The notes under the pieces were generated by a model, which worked only from the letters and a program-made list of their open reading frames with translations, made no database searches and had not been told where the DNA came from. The position numbers and the translations under genes are program-made. Below are positions 43,558 through 52,073 of a stretch of DNA of 64,000 bases, one piece after another (the stretch's first letter is position 1; each line of letters starts with the position of its first letter). Location of the stretch: contig NZ_VWWO01000002.1 in assembly GCF_011752935.1 (NCBI RefSeq), positions 992,001 to 1,056,000 of the forward strand, given 5' to 3'. The DNA comes from Chitinophaga sp. Cy-1792. GTDB lineage: Bacteria; Bacteroidota; Bacteroidia; Chitinophagales; Chitinophagaceae.

Positions 43558-46500
43558 ATGACTAAGATATTAAGTCGGCTCATAGGGTTCTCGATAAAAA
43601 ACAAATTCTTTATACTGTTCATCACTGCATTGATGATCATCACGGGTGTGGTTACCTTCATTCACATGCCTATTGAGGCTTTCCCGGATGTGACCAATAC
43701 AGAGATTACCATCATCACGCAATGGCCCGGACGCAGCGCTGAAGAAGTGGAGAAGTTCGTTACCGTGCCTATTGAAGTGGCCATGAACCCGGTACAGAAA
43801 AAAATAAGTCTCCGCTCTACCAGCATATTCGGCCTCTCCTACGTAAAACTGATTTTCGATGATGATGTGAAAGATGCAGAGGCACGGCAACAGGTCATGA
43901 ACCTGCTGCCCAACGCTAATCTACCGGCCGGACTACAGCCTTCTGTACAACCGCCCACCGGCCCTACGGGAGAGATCTTCCGCTATTCACTGAAAAGTAC
44001 CTTCCGGGATGTAAGAGAGCTCAAAACCATGCAGGACTGGGTGATCGACCGCCAGCTGCGCAGCGTGCCCGGTGTCGCTGATATCAACAGCTTCGGTGGT
44101 AAAACAAAAGCCTACGAAATCAAGGTAGATCCCGGAAAGCTGGCCAACCTGGGCCTTACGCCACTGGATGTTTTCAATGCCGTTCAGAACACGAATATTA
44201 ATGTGGGGGGAGATATGATCTCCCAGAATAACCAGGCTTTTGTGGTACGTGGTATCGGTTTGCTCAATGATATCGAAGAGATAAAAAATATTATCGTACA
44301 GAATAACAACGGTGTACCGCTGCTGGTAAAAGATGTGGCCACCGTGGAAATTTCCAATGTACCCCGACTGGGTTGGGTAGGAAGAAGTGACAGAACAATT
44401 GATAAAAACGGGAAAGATTCGGTAACAGACCAGCCAGATGTGGTAGAGGCAATCATCGTGATGCGTAAAGGGGAAAACCCTTCCGAAGTGGTGACTGCGC
44501 TGAAGAATAAAATCGATTATCTCAACAGCTCCGTTCTGCCGGCAGATACTAAAATTGTTCCTTACTACGATCGAAGCGACCTGATAGACTATGCTACGCA
44601 TACGGTGCTGCATAACCTCATCGAAGGTATTGTGCTGGTGATTATCCTGATTTCGTTGTTCCTGTTCGACTGGCGAGCCACTTTCATTGTGGCCTGTATT
44701 ATCCCGATATCATTGTTGTTCGCATTTATATGCCTGCACCTGATGGGGATGAGTGCTAACCTGTTGTCGCTGGGTGCGGTAGACTTCGGGATTATATTGG
44801 ACGGAACGATCGTGATGGTGGAGGGGATATTTGTCGTCCTTGACCATAAGGCCAAGGAGGTCGGGATGGAGCGGTTTAATAAGATGTCCAAGCTGGGCCT
44901 TATCCGCAAGAATGCTGCGGATATCGGTAAGCGGCCATTCTACCTGAACGTTATCATTATCACGGCCCTGCTGCCTATTTTTTCTTTCCAGAAAGTAGAA
45001 GGTAAGATGTTCTCGCCATTGGCCAACACCTTAACCTTCGCACTCCTGGGATCATTGATTACCACGCTTACGCTGGTGCCGGTGCTGATCAGTATGCTGA
45101 TGCGGAAGAATGTCAGGGAGAAACATAATCCTATCGTCCATGCCATGATGGGCTTTATGCTGATGGGTTTCATCAGGGCATTCAAGCGAAAGGAGCTGGT
45201 AGTGGCCATCGCCATGGTGGTGATGGTGGTGGGTATCTATTCGTTTAAATGGCTGGGCTCTGAGTTCCTGCCTGAACTGAATGAAGGTAGTATCTGGCTG
45301 CGTATTCAAACCAACTACAGTATTGATTTGCAGAAGTCGGTGGAGGTATCCAAACAGGCCAGGGATATCATTATGAAGTTCCCGCAGGTACAGTATTGTG
45401 TATCGCAGACCGGCCGTCCGGACGATGGTACCGACGTTACCGGTTACTATAACAACGAATTTGATATCCTGATGTTCCCTGAATCGCAGTGGAAGCCGAA
45501 GATCAGCAAGGAGGAACTGATCGATCAGATGAATAAGTCGCTGTCGGTCATTCCTGGTGTCAATCTCAACTTCTCCCAACCTATCATGGATAACGTAGAA
45601 GAAGCCGTATCGGGGGTAAAAGGAAGCATCGTGCTGAAGATTTACGGCGATTCCCTGAATTATATGGAAGGTAAGCTGGATGAATATTATAATGTCCTGA
45701 AAGATGTACGTGGGATAGAAGACCTTGGCATTATGCATAACATCGGACAGCCGGAGCTGGATATTAACCTGAGTCAGCAGAAGATGGCGCTGTATGGTGT
45801 AGCCACTTCCCAGGCCAATGCCGTGATCAGTATGGCCATGACAGGTTTGGGAGCAGGTGGGGCGCCGGCCAGCCAGTTATATGAAGGCATTAAGATTTTT
45901 GATATAAGGGTGCGTATGCCGGAAGAATTCAGGAAAACGCCTGCCCAGATAGGCGAACTGCTGGTGCCTACGCAGAATGGCAGCAAGGTACCTATCAAAG
46001 AGATTGCCACCATCACGCAGAAAACAGGTGCTGCATTGGTTTTCAGGGATGACAACCGTCGTTATGCCGCCTTGAAGTTCTCCGTCAGGGGGCGCGACAT
46101 GGGTAGTACCATTGCAGAAGCCATGGAAAAAGTGAAGAAGAAAGTGAAGCTGCAACGTGGCTACAGTATGCAGTTTCAGGGGGATTTCGAAAACCAGCAG
46201 CGCGCGGAAAAGCGCCTGACACTGGTGGTGCCTATCAGTCTGGCTTTGATATTCCTGCTGTTGCTAAGTATGTTCGGTAATTTCAAGGATGCCCTGCTGG
46301 TATTTACCAACGTACCATTTGCGCTGGTCGGCGGTATCATGGCCCTTCATATTACCGGCACCAATTTCAGTATATCCGCCGGTATCGGTTTCATTGCCCT
46401 GTTTGGTATATGTATCCAGGATGGTATCATTCTTATAACGCGGTTTAAGGAGAACCTCGCCACGGTGAGGGGAGAAGCGCGGTTGTATAATTCTATCAAG

Positions 46501-46752
46501 CTGGGTGTGAATACACGAATACGACCGGTGATGATGACGGCCCTGATGGCGGCGATAGGGCTGTTTCCTGCAGCGATATCGCATGGGATAGGGTCCGAAA
46601 GTTCGAGGCCGCTGGCCAGGGTTGTAATTGGTGGTATTCTTTGCGCGATGCTGTTCTCATTGTGGGTATTCCCGCTGATATTCGGCTGGGCCTACAGGAA
46701 AGTAGACAAGCAACCTTACCGCGCACCAAGAGATGAAAACGGCCAGGTTTAA
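43558..46752 (+). CDS. Heavy-metal efflux RND pump, CzcA/CusA family
   Basis: 1,064 residues with two six-helix bundles and two large periplasmic loops. The N-terminus (IGFSIKNKFFILFITALMII, then MPIEAFPDVTNTEITIITQW) is typical of the heavy-metal branch. The diagnostic proton-relay motif of helix 4 is DFGIILDGTIVMVE at residues 409-422; Asp409, Asp415 and Glu422 correspond to the three essential acidic residues known in CzcA. It exports divalent or monovalent metal ions using the proton gradient. It is the last gene of the CzcCBA-type operon, ending at a bidirectional terminator. No metal-responsive regulator is encoded nearby. Confidence 0.95.
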   Translation: MTKILSRLIGFSIKNKFFILFITALMIITGVVTFIHMPIEAFPDVTNTEITIITQWPGRSAEEVEKFVTVPIEVAMNPVQKKISLRSTSIFGLSYVKLIFDDDVKDAEARQQVMNLLPNANLPAGLQPSVQPPTGPTGEIFRYSLKSTFRDVRELKTMQDWVIDRQLRSVPGVADINSFGGKTKAYEIKVDPGKLANLGLTPLDVFNAVQNTNINVGGDMISQNNQAFVVRGIGLLNDIEEIKNIIVQNNNGVPLLVKDVATVEISNVPRLGWVGRSDRTIDKNGKDSVTDQPDVVEAIIVMRKGENPSEVVTALKNKIDYLNSSVLPADTKIVPYYDRSDLIDYATHTVLHNLIEGIVLVIILISLFLFDWRATFIVACIIPISLLFAFICLHLMGMSANLLSLGAVDFGIILDGTIVMVEGIFVVLDHKAKEVGMERFNKMSKLGLIRKNAADIGKRPFYLNVIIITALLPIFSFQKVEGKMFSPLANTLTFALLGSLITTLTLVPVLISMLMRKNVREKHNPIVHAMMGFMLMGFIRAFKRKELVVAIAMVVMVVGIYSFKWLGSEFLPELNEGSIWLRIQTNYSIDLQKSVEVSKQARDIIMKFPQVQYCVSQTGRPDDGTDVTGYYNNEFDILMFPESQWKPKISKEELIDQMNKSLSVIPGVNLNFSQPIMDNVEEAVSGVKGSIVLKIYGDSLNYMEGKLDEYYNVLKDVRGIEDLGIMHNIGQPELDINLSQQKMALYGVATSQANAVISMAMTGLGAGGAPASQLYEGIKIFDIRVRMPEEFRKTPAQIGELLVPTQNGSKVPIKEIATITQKTGAALVFRDDNRRYAALKFSVRGRDMGSTIAEAMEKVKKKVKLQRGYSMQFQGDFENQQRAEKRLTLVVPISLALIFLLLLSMFGNFKDALLVFTNVPFALVGGIMALHITGTNFSISAGIGFIALFGICIQDGIILITRFKENLATVRGEARLYNSIKLGVNTRIRPVMMTALMAAIGLFPAAISHGIGSESSRPLARVVIGGILCAMLFSLWVFPLIFGWAYRKVDKQPYRAPRDENGQV

Positions 46753-46773
46753 TATTCAGTGTTTGTTAAAAAA

Positions 46774-46801
46774 AACCTTCTCTATTTTAGTAGAGAAGGT
46801 T
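46774..46801. terminator. Bidirectional terminator between efflux pump and paralogue gene
   Basis: Eleven-base perfect arms AACCTTCTCTA (46774-46784) and TAGAGAAGGTT (46791-46801) are flanked by an A run on the left and a T-rich tail on the right. It serves both convergent transcripts. Confidence 0.88.
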
Positions 46802-46809
46802 CTTTATTT

Positions 46810-47409
46810 TTAGAAGGTAATATCTGTCCAGGCAGATCTGAATGCACCTAAGTCCCACTCAGCAATGAAGCTATCAAGTATTTCCATTTCTTCGGCATCG
46901 AACTCCCAGCTCCCTTCGAATAGTTTCAGATCCTTTAAAGCCAGGTGAGGTGGTACTGTAGTTAGCTGCGCTTCTGGCTTACCATGTCCAAACCAGTTAT
47001 ACAGGAAATCAGGATTAAAGAGATCATTTGGTTGATCGGTTTCATTCAGTGGTGTTATCAGCTTCGTACGTTTTCTATCGAATAGATAATTGTCCAGCAT
47101 TTTCCCTGCCTGATAGCGCATCAGGCCACCAGGAGAACAAAGCCATGCAGGAGAGTCGGCCATTCCGGTGAAATATGCCGTAGGGTTTTGCGTCGATAAC
47201 TCCGCTATGATCCAGTCTGGTATGCAGTTTCGTCTTTCATAGGTGTAAAACAATCTTTGTCCTGCTCCTCCTGGCTCTTCCTGATAACATACACGGGTAT
47301 AACCACTCTTTTCCCATTTCTTCCCGTCTTCTTCATAAATGTATTTTGCTATTGCCGGCGCATCTTCCAGGTGCTCCGCAATTATGGTAATCTGTGTCCA
47401 CCAACCCAT
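46810..47409 (-). CDS. Uncharacterised 199-residue protein, tandem paralogue B
   Basis: 199 residues, no signal peptide or membrane helix. It is a close paralogue of the gene just upstream at 47442-48041: the same length, start (MGWWTQITIIAEHLEDAPAI) and end (LDSFIAEWDLGAFRSAWTDI). Conserved features include YERRNCIPDWIIAELSTQNP, YQAGKMLDNYLFDRKRT, NPDFLYNWFGHG and a C-terminal acidic stretch. I do not recognise the family. Cytoplasmic, Trp- and acid-rich solitary proteins in tandem copies often prove to be immunity proteins or their decoys, but no toxin gene is adjacent. The base composition is richer in A/T than the core genes around it. Confidence 0.75.
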   Translation of the reverse strand: MGWWTQITIIAEHLEDAPAIAKYIYEEDGKKWEKSGYTRVCYQEEPGGAGQRLFYTYERRNCIPDWIIAELSTQNPTAYFTGMADSPAWLCSPGGLMRYQAGKMLDNYLFDRKRTKLITPLNETDQPNDLFNPDFLYNWFGHGKPEAQLTTVPPHLALKDLKLFEGSWEFDAEEMEILDSFIAEWDLGAFRSAWTDITF

Positions 47410-47441
47410 ATGCTGTTGATTAATTTATTTTTCCAGATGAT

Positions 47442-48041
47442 TTACTCAAATTTAATTTCTGTCCAGGTAGATCTTAATCCGCCCAGGTTCCACTCGGCAA
47501 TTAAATTGTCCAGTATCTCCCATTCTTCAGGTTCCAGCGGGAATATTCCATCGAATAGCTCCTGACTTATGATTAGAGATTGATCGTCAATGGCTATTTG
47601 CTGTTCCGCTTTACCATGCCCAAACCAATGGTACAGGAAGTCTGGATTACAAAGGTCGTTGGGCTTATCGAAATCATCGAGTGGTAGTATTAAATTCGTA
47701 CGCCTTTGTTCCATTAAATAATGATGCTGTATTTTCCCTGCCTGATAACGTAAAAGGGCACCAGGGAGAGGAATGTCTGCCATTGCGGTGAAATAGGCCT
47801 GAGGGTTTTGGGCCGACAACTCCGCTATTAACCAGTCGGGTATACATTTTTGCCTTTCATAGGAATAATACAACTGATAGGTATAGAATAACACCTGTCC
47901 GGTTTCTTCCGTCTTATAACAGGCACGGTTATATTCTTTTTTCTTCCATTTGCCTGCGTCCTGATCATGAATGTATTGCGCTATTGCCGGCGCATCTTCG
48001 AGATATTCTGCAATAATTGTAACCTGTACCCACCAATCCAT
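47442..48041 (-). CDS. Uncharacterised 199-residue protein, tandem paralogue A
   Basis: 199 residues from the ATG at 48041 (MDWWVQVTIIAEYLEDAPAI). The open frame extends to 48215, but the start is fixed by alignment with the downstream paralogue, which begins identically. Shared blocks: YERQKCIPDWLIAELSAQNP, ALLRYQAGKIQHHYL, PNDLCNPDFLYHWFGHGKAE and EEWEILDNLIAEWNLGGLRS. It differs by a small insertion near residue 60 (QLYYSYERQ). Paralogue B follows after 32 bp. Function is unknown. Confidence 0.75.
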   Translation of the reverse strand: MDWWVQVTIIAEYLEDAPAIAQYIHDQDAGKWKKKEYNRACYKTEETGQVLFYTYQLYYSYERQKCIPDWLIAELSAQNPQAYFTAMADIPLPGALLRYQAGKIQHHYLMEQRRTNLILPLDDFDKPNDLCNPDFLYHWFGHGKAEQQIAIDDQSLIISQELFDGIFPLEPEEWEILDNLIAEWNLGGLRSTWTEIKFE

Positions 48042-48218
48042 AAATTGCTGATTTAGCTGATATTTAATTTGTAACGTTGATGAATATACGTTTATCTGTA
48101 ATTTATATAGATAAAAATGCATATTTTTAAAATGCTTTTTAAGATGTGTAGGCGAATTCCGGTGTGTATGATATTTAAGTTCAACCAGGATCTGTAACAA
48201 TTCAAAACGAATCAACCC

Positions 48219-49184
48219 TTGAAAAACAAATTATTGTCCTGCTTCCTTTGGGTTATCATGTCGACCGCAGGTATCGGCAAAGCCGATGCCCAGCAAAACG
48301 CCGCCGTGTACATTTCCGATATCGACCACTTCTGGGAAGCATTCGACAGTGTACATACCACCGCAGATACCGCACTGCAGGTCGCTATCATGCAAAAACT
48401 CTATATTGATAAAGGCACCGCAGGACTGAAAGCATTTATGCAGCTCCGTAATTTCGATGCGGCCAGGCTGGTAGCCAGCATCCATAAATACCCTAAGTTC
48501 TGGGCTTCTGCCAGGCCCAACACCCTGAAAGTGCCGCCGGCATTGCCACTGATACAGGCTTACCTGGACACATTAAAAGCGATGTATCCTGCCATGCGCC
48601 CGGCACCGCTCTATTTCACCATTACCGCCGTACGTGCCGCCGGTGTAGCAGAAACAGGAATTGCACTGATAGGTACGGAAATAGCCACGGGTAACCGTTA
48701 TACGGATGTTTCCGAATTTCCGGATAAACGCCTGGCCAACTTCTTCCAGCCAAAGGAAACAGATAATATCATACCTGTGGCAATCCACGAATACGTACAT
48801 ACGCAGCAGAAAGGGGAGGGGAAAGTATTGCTGAGTCAGAGTATTTATGAAGGCGCCTGCGATTTCATCACTGAACTGGTGCTGCATGAGCCGCTGATGC
48901 ATTCCTACCTTACCTATGGCCGCCTACACGAACAGGAGCTAAAAGAGGCGTTTAAAAAAGAAATGTTCGGGGAAGAGTTGTCGAACTGGTTGTATAATGG
49001 TAGCACATCTGCCACCATGGGGGATCTGGGGTATTTTATGGGCTATACGATCTGCAAATCTTACTACCGGCACGCTCAAAACAAACAACAGGCAGTCAGT
49101 GATATCATCGACCTGGATTATACCAACCTGGAAGCGGTGAAGAAATTCCTGAACGATGCCCAATATTATAAAGATAAGTTCTGA
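48219..49184 (+). CDS. Secreted HExxH zinc metalloprotease-like protein (DUF2268/GldB-like)
   Basis: 321 residues from a TTG start that gives a proper signal peptide (MKNKLLSCFLWVIMSTAGIG to ADAQ); no upstream ATG exists in frame. The zinc motif HEYVH (190-194) is followed by Glu211 in SIYEGACDFITEL, a plausible third ligand, as in gluzincin-type enzymes. The surrounding IIPVAIHEYVHTQQ and the C-terminal MGDLGYFMGYTICKSYY resemble the predicted Zn-protease family that includes DUF2268 and GldB-related proteins. It would act in the periplasm or at the surface. The gene stands alone with its own terminator; its substrate is unknown. Confidence 0.8.
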   Translation: MKNKLLSCFLWVIMSTAGIGKADAQQNAAVYISDIDHFWEAFDSVHTTADTALQVAIMQKLYIDKGTAGLKAFMQLRNFDAARLVASIHKYPKFWASARPNTLKVPPALPLIQAYLDTLKAMYPAMRPAPLYFTITAVRAAGVAETGIALIGTEIATGNRYTDVSEFPDKRLANFFQPKETDNIIPVAIHEYVHTQQKGEGKVLLSQSIYEGACDFITELVLHEPLMHSYLTYGRLHEQELKEAFKKEMFGEELSNWLYNGSTSATMGDLGYFMGYTICKSYYRHAQNKQQAVSDIIDLDYTNLEAVKKFLNDAQYYKDKF

Positions 49185-49213
49185 AGATAACAGGGGCTTT
49201 TCGCAACGGTAAC

Positions 49214-49250
49214 GCCAATATCCATACGAATTCGGGTGTTGGCTTTTTTT
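49214..49250 (+). terminator. Terminator of the metalloprotease gene
   Basis: Ten-base arms (49214-49223 GCCAATATCC, 49234-49243 GGGTGTTGGC) pair throughout with two G-U pairs and are followed by seven T. Confidence 0.75.
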
Positions 49251-49296
49251 ATGAAATGCATCACCGGATATTGTAACAGATAGGAGCCATAGAAAA

Positions 49297-49319
49297 GGCC
49301 TGCATGGGTAATGCAGGCC
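49297..49319 (-). terminator. Terminator of the collagen-like lipoprotein gene
   Basis: Perfect arms GGCCTGCAT (49297-49305) and ATGCAGGCC (49311-49319). On the minus strand TTTTCT follows. Confidence 0.85.
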
Positions 49320-49345
49320 GTGATGGGTTTTTCAATCTGCTCATT

Positions 49346-49975
49346 TTATTGAGTTATATTGAAAAGTTTACAGACATCTTCGTAACTCATTTTCGTATAG
49401 TCGTAGCTGGCAGTACGTGCACCTGCTACTGCACCCGGGATGATAATATATCTCACCTGGTTGCTGGTAGAGGGGGATCCCAGTGGAACCACATCACAGA
49501 TGACCCTGATCTTGTTAAAACTCAGGGCAGTTGAAAAATTGTATACCTGGTTGGTGCTACCGCCATTGTAGTAGGAGGTAGGGAGTTGTTTAATACTGCC
49601 GATGCCATCCGGGTCACTATATAATTTTGCGTACACCAGTACTACTCCTTTGTCAAGAATATCCTGTGTTACCTGGGTGGTGGACCAATCGAAATAGAAC
49701 GTGTTTTTACCACTGCCATTGGAGGTGGTGGAAGCATTCCACGGATTGGTGGATACCCAGGCGGAATAGATCACATTAGCGCTGCCGGTTGCGCCGGTGG
49801 CTCCGGTAGGCCCGGTTGCACCCGTCGCACCTGTTGGGCCTGTAGCGCCATTAGTTCCATTGGTGCCATTAGTACCTGCTGGTCCGGCAGGACCAGGATC
49901 ACCTTTTTTACAACTAAAAAGTAAAAAAATGCTGAGTGCGGTCAGTAGTAGTGGTAGTCTTAAAATTTGTTTCAT
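49346..49975 (-). CDS. Collagen-like lipoprotein
   Basis: 209 residues from the ATG at 49975 (MKQILRLPLLLTALSIFLLF), with a lipobox ending in FSC (Cys 22). Immediately after the Cys lies a Gly-X-Y tract of about 13-14 triplets (GDPGPAGPAGTNGTNG, then repeated GATGPTGATGATG), enough for a short triple helix. The remaining 140 residues form a beta-rich domain (VIYSAWVSTNPWNAS, then KNTFYFDWSTTQVTQDILDK) frequently found behind such tracts in Bacteroidota. It is presumably a trimeric surface stalk. It follows an unknown cytoplasmic gene by 36 bp on the same strand. Confidence 0.85.
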   Translation of the reverse strand: MKQILRLPLLLTALSIFLLFSCKKGDPGPAGPAGTNGTNGTNGATGPTGATGATGPTGATGATGSANVIYSAWVSTNPWNASTTSNGSGKNTFYFDWSTTQVTQDILDKGVVLVYAKLYSDPDGIGSIKQLPTSYYNGGSTNQVYNFSTALSFNKIRVICDVVPLGSPSTSNQVRYIIIPGAVAGARTASYDYTKMSYEDVCKLFNITQ

Positions 49976-50011
49976 ATTTGTTTTTATGGATAATTTCATG
50001 ATAGGAATAAA

Positions 50012-50599
50012 TCACGCACTTATCTGTTTTAATGCAGCTTCTGCCAGCTTTTCCGCGTTTTTTGCCAGCGATTGCCGGAGGCCTTCATGGCTAATGGTAC
50101 CAGTTGCGGCTTTAAACTCGGCGGCGATTACAAAAAGGTCTATGCTGTCGAAATGATGATGCGGGCCCCGTTTGTTGTATGGTGGACAGATATCATCAAT
50201 TACATCGCTGATTAGCTGTATGCCCCCTATATAATCGGTGTTACGGCCGGCATTTTCACCGGTATACTGCATGGTTTGGGCGTTGCCAATAACCACCTGC
50301 GCAAAGGAGCGCGCCATCGTGAGTTTGAAGGAGTCATTGCGCCATGGATTAGGTTGAGGTTCAGTGAGGAAGTTGAGCATCCGCAAGCCCTGGTTGATGG
50401 TATCGTAGGATGCAGGCAGTAAGGAGCCGATAAGGGACTGGCGGGCCTTTTCATAGGCTTCACCGAAAAATTGTCCGCTTGCCCAATGCCAGTTTATATG
50501 TGGTTTGCCATAATCTTCCGGATTAGGAAAGCCGCCTTTAATATATTGGTTCGCTGTTGCAAACAGGTCTTCCGTTTTGGATGAAGTGTTGTTTTCCAT
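50012..50599 (-). CDS. Uncharacterised cytoplasmic protein
   Basis: 195 residues from the ATG at 50599 (MENNTSSKTEDLFATANQYI). There is no signal peptide, membrane helix or known motif. The sequence is soluble and mostly helical, with an aromatic, His-rich N-terminal part (YGKPHINWHWASGQFFGEAY) and a HHHFDSIDLFVIAAEFKAAT block near residue 150. The C-terminus is an amphipathic helix (LRQSLAKNAEKLAEAALKQI). I do not recognise the family. It is 36 bp upstream of the collagen-like lipoprotein gene and probably co-transcribed with it. Confidence 0.7.
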   Translation of the reverse strand: MENNTSSKTEDLFATANQYIKGGFPNPEDYGKPHINWHWASGQFFGEAYEKARQSLIGSLLPASYDTINQGLRMLNFLTEPQPNPWRNDSFKLTMARSFAQVVIGNAQTMQYTGENAGRNTDYIGGIQLISDVIDDICPPYNKRGPHHHFDSIDLFVIAAEFKAATGTISHEGLRQSLAKNAEKLAEAALKQISA

Positions 50600-50887
50600 G
50601 ATGATTTGTTTTAGCATGAATAAGTGATGGCTGGCTTTGCCAGCGTGTTTGTCGGCATCAGCCCATGTCGCATAGTCTGAGTCTGGATGTTCATTCCTGG
50701 GAAGTTGTAAGCAATTGATTAGCCTGGTTTACACTTCCGTACAGATCCGCTTTTGTTGCTTATTGTTACATGCTGATGCGGGGTTAATTCTCTTTACTAT
50801 TGAAACATTTAATAGCAAATTACACCAAAATCAACATCCGTATTTTGCGATTATTTACTAGTTTGGGAGCGGATTTCAGCAGGATGA

Positions 50888-51454
50888 TTGGGTGAGGAAA
50901 TAAGTGCTGGAATTACAGTGTTTTGTGAAGATGATATTCCTGGGAGATATCTTTATAAATATAAATTGCAGCTAATGGCAGATTTATCAGACGATTTTGA
51001 TTTTAGTATTACGTTGGAGAAGGGCGGATGGATGACCTTTATGTGGTTCCGCGGAAACGGGTTCTACGAAGACGGTGTATCAGATGCAGTGGGAGCACCG
51101 CTACATGATTTAATGCAATTACTCCTTGCATTGCTCAATAACGAGCAGGAATATACGATAAGGTTTTTTTTGGGACAGGGTTGGACAGACTTAACGGTAA
51201 CAAGGAATATGGCGCAACGTAACCTGATAAAAATAGAAGTGGTTACAGATGGGGATCAATTTCTGAGAAAGAAAATAATTGATACAGAAATTACGCAGTA
51301 TCGCTTTATCATAATCGCCTATCAGCAATTAAAGAAAATAAAATTGCTACTGAAAGAAAGGCACTACGCAAAGAGCAGAATAGATTCCTTTCCTTTTGAT
51401 ACCTTTCAACAGCTATCGGACAAGCTGGCTGCCAGCCTGCCCGAAGTATGCTGA
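50888..51454 (+). CDS. Uncharacterised small protein, start uncertain
   Basis: Up to 188 residues. The frame opens with a TTG at 50888 directly after a stop; other possible starts are GTG 50918 and ATG 50975 (MADLSDDFDFSITL). The core has alternating strands and a helix (GGWMTFMWFRGNGFYEDGVS, then PLHDLMQLLLALLNNEQEY), an arrangement seen in several bacterial immunity-protein families, but I cannot name one. No signal peptide or membrane segment. Its 3' end is 6 bp from the convergent DUF2147 gene. Confidence 0.6.
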   Translation: MGEEISAGITVFCEDDIPGRYLYKYKLQLMADLSDDFDFSITLEKGGWMTFMWFRGNGFYEDGVSDAVGAPLHDLMQLLLALLNNEQEYTIRFFLGQGWTDLTVTRNMAQRNLIKIEVVTDGDQFLRKKIIDTEITQYRFIIIAYQQLKKIKLLLKERHYAKSRIDSFPFDTFQQLSDKLAASLPEVC

Positions 51455-51460
51455 GATATT

Positions 51461-51892
51461 TTAAGGCCTTGTCCAGGTCGTTGTTCTGCCAAACATAGAC
51501 ACACCAATATAACCGCGGATATCCAGCGAATTGCCTTTGGGCGTCATTATACAGCTGTAGGTTTTACCGCTTTTAGGATCATAGATTTTACCATCCCGGT
51601 ATTTGCCATCGCTGTACGTGAAATTGGTAAGCAGCACAACACCCACCAGCGGCCGGTTACGTAAACTGGCATCCTGATTTTTACTGTCTTTTTTAGGCGT
51701 TTTTCCATCAGGTTCATAGGTGTCCTTCACCCATATCAGCTTGCCGAAGTACTTGCCGCCATTTTCGTAAATTTCTATCTTCCCGTCTTTTTCCTGGTTA
51801 AACCACACACCCGTAATGGCATGTGCTGCATCCTGGGCAAAAGCCCCTGCCGTGGCCAGACAAAATCCGATTAATAATGCTAATGTTTTCAT
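51461..51892 (-). CDS. DUF2147 domain secreted protein
   Basis: 143 residues with a signal peptide (MKTLALLIGFCLATAGAFAQ). DUF2147 hallmarks follow: ITGVWFNQEKDGKIEIYENG, KYFGKLIWVKD, then PLVGVVLLTNFTYSDGKY, KIYDPKSGKTYSCIMTPKGN and LDIRGYIGVSMFGRTTTWTR. The fold is a small beta-barrel of lipocalin type. Function is unknown across the family; members are single-domain periplasmic proteins. It is convergent with the preceding gene. Confidence 0.92.
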   Translation of the reverse strand: MKTLALLIGFCLATAGAFAQDAAHAITGVWFNQEKDGKIEIYENGGKYFGKLIWVKDTYEPDGKTPKKDSKNQDASLRNRPLVGVVLLTNFTYSDGKYRDGKIYDPKSGKTYSCIMTPKGNSLDIRGYIGVSMFGRTTTWTRP

Positions 51893-52073
51893 GGTTATAT
51901 CTTTTTTAAGCGATGGACGAATCAGCAGAATATACTATTCTAAATTTACGCTTTTTTTCACTGTAACCGCCATTTCAGGAGATATTGTTAGTCGTGCTTA
52001 TGAAGATTATGGTCAACTTTTAATAACTTTCCGCCTGAAATCGTTTTTATAACCCACTCCCTGAAAAATAATA

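Noticed and set aside
48042..48215. 58-residue N-terminal extension of paralogue A
   Set aside because: The downstream paralogue begins exactly at the internal ATG, and the extension is in AT-rich upstream DNA.
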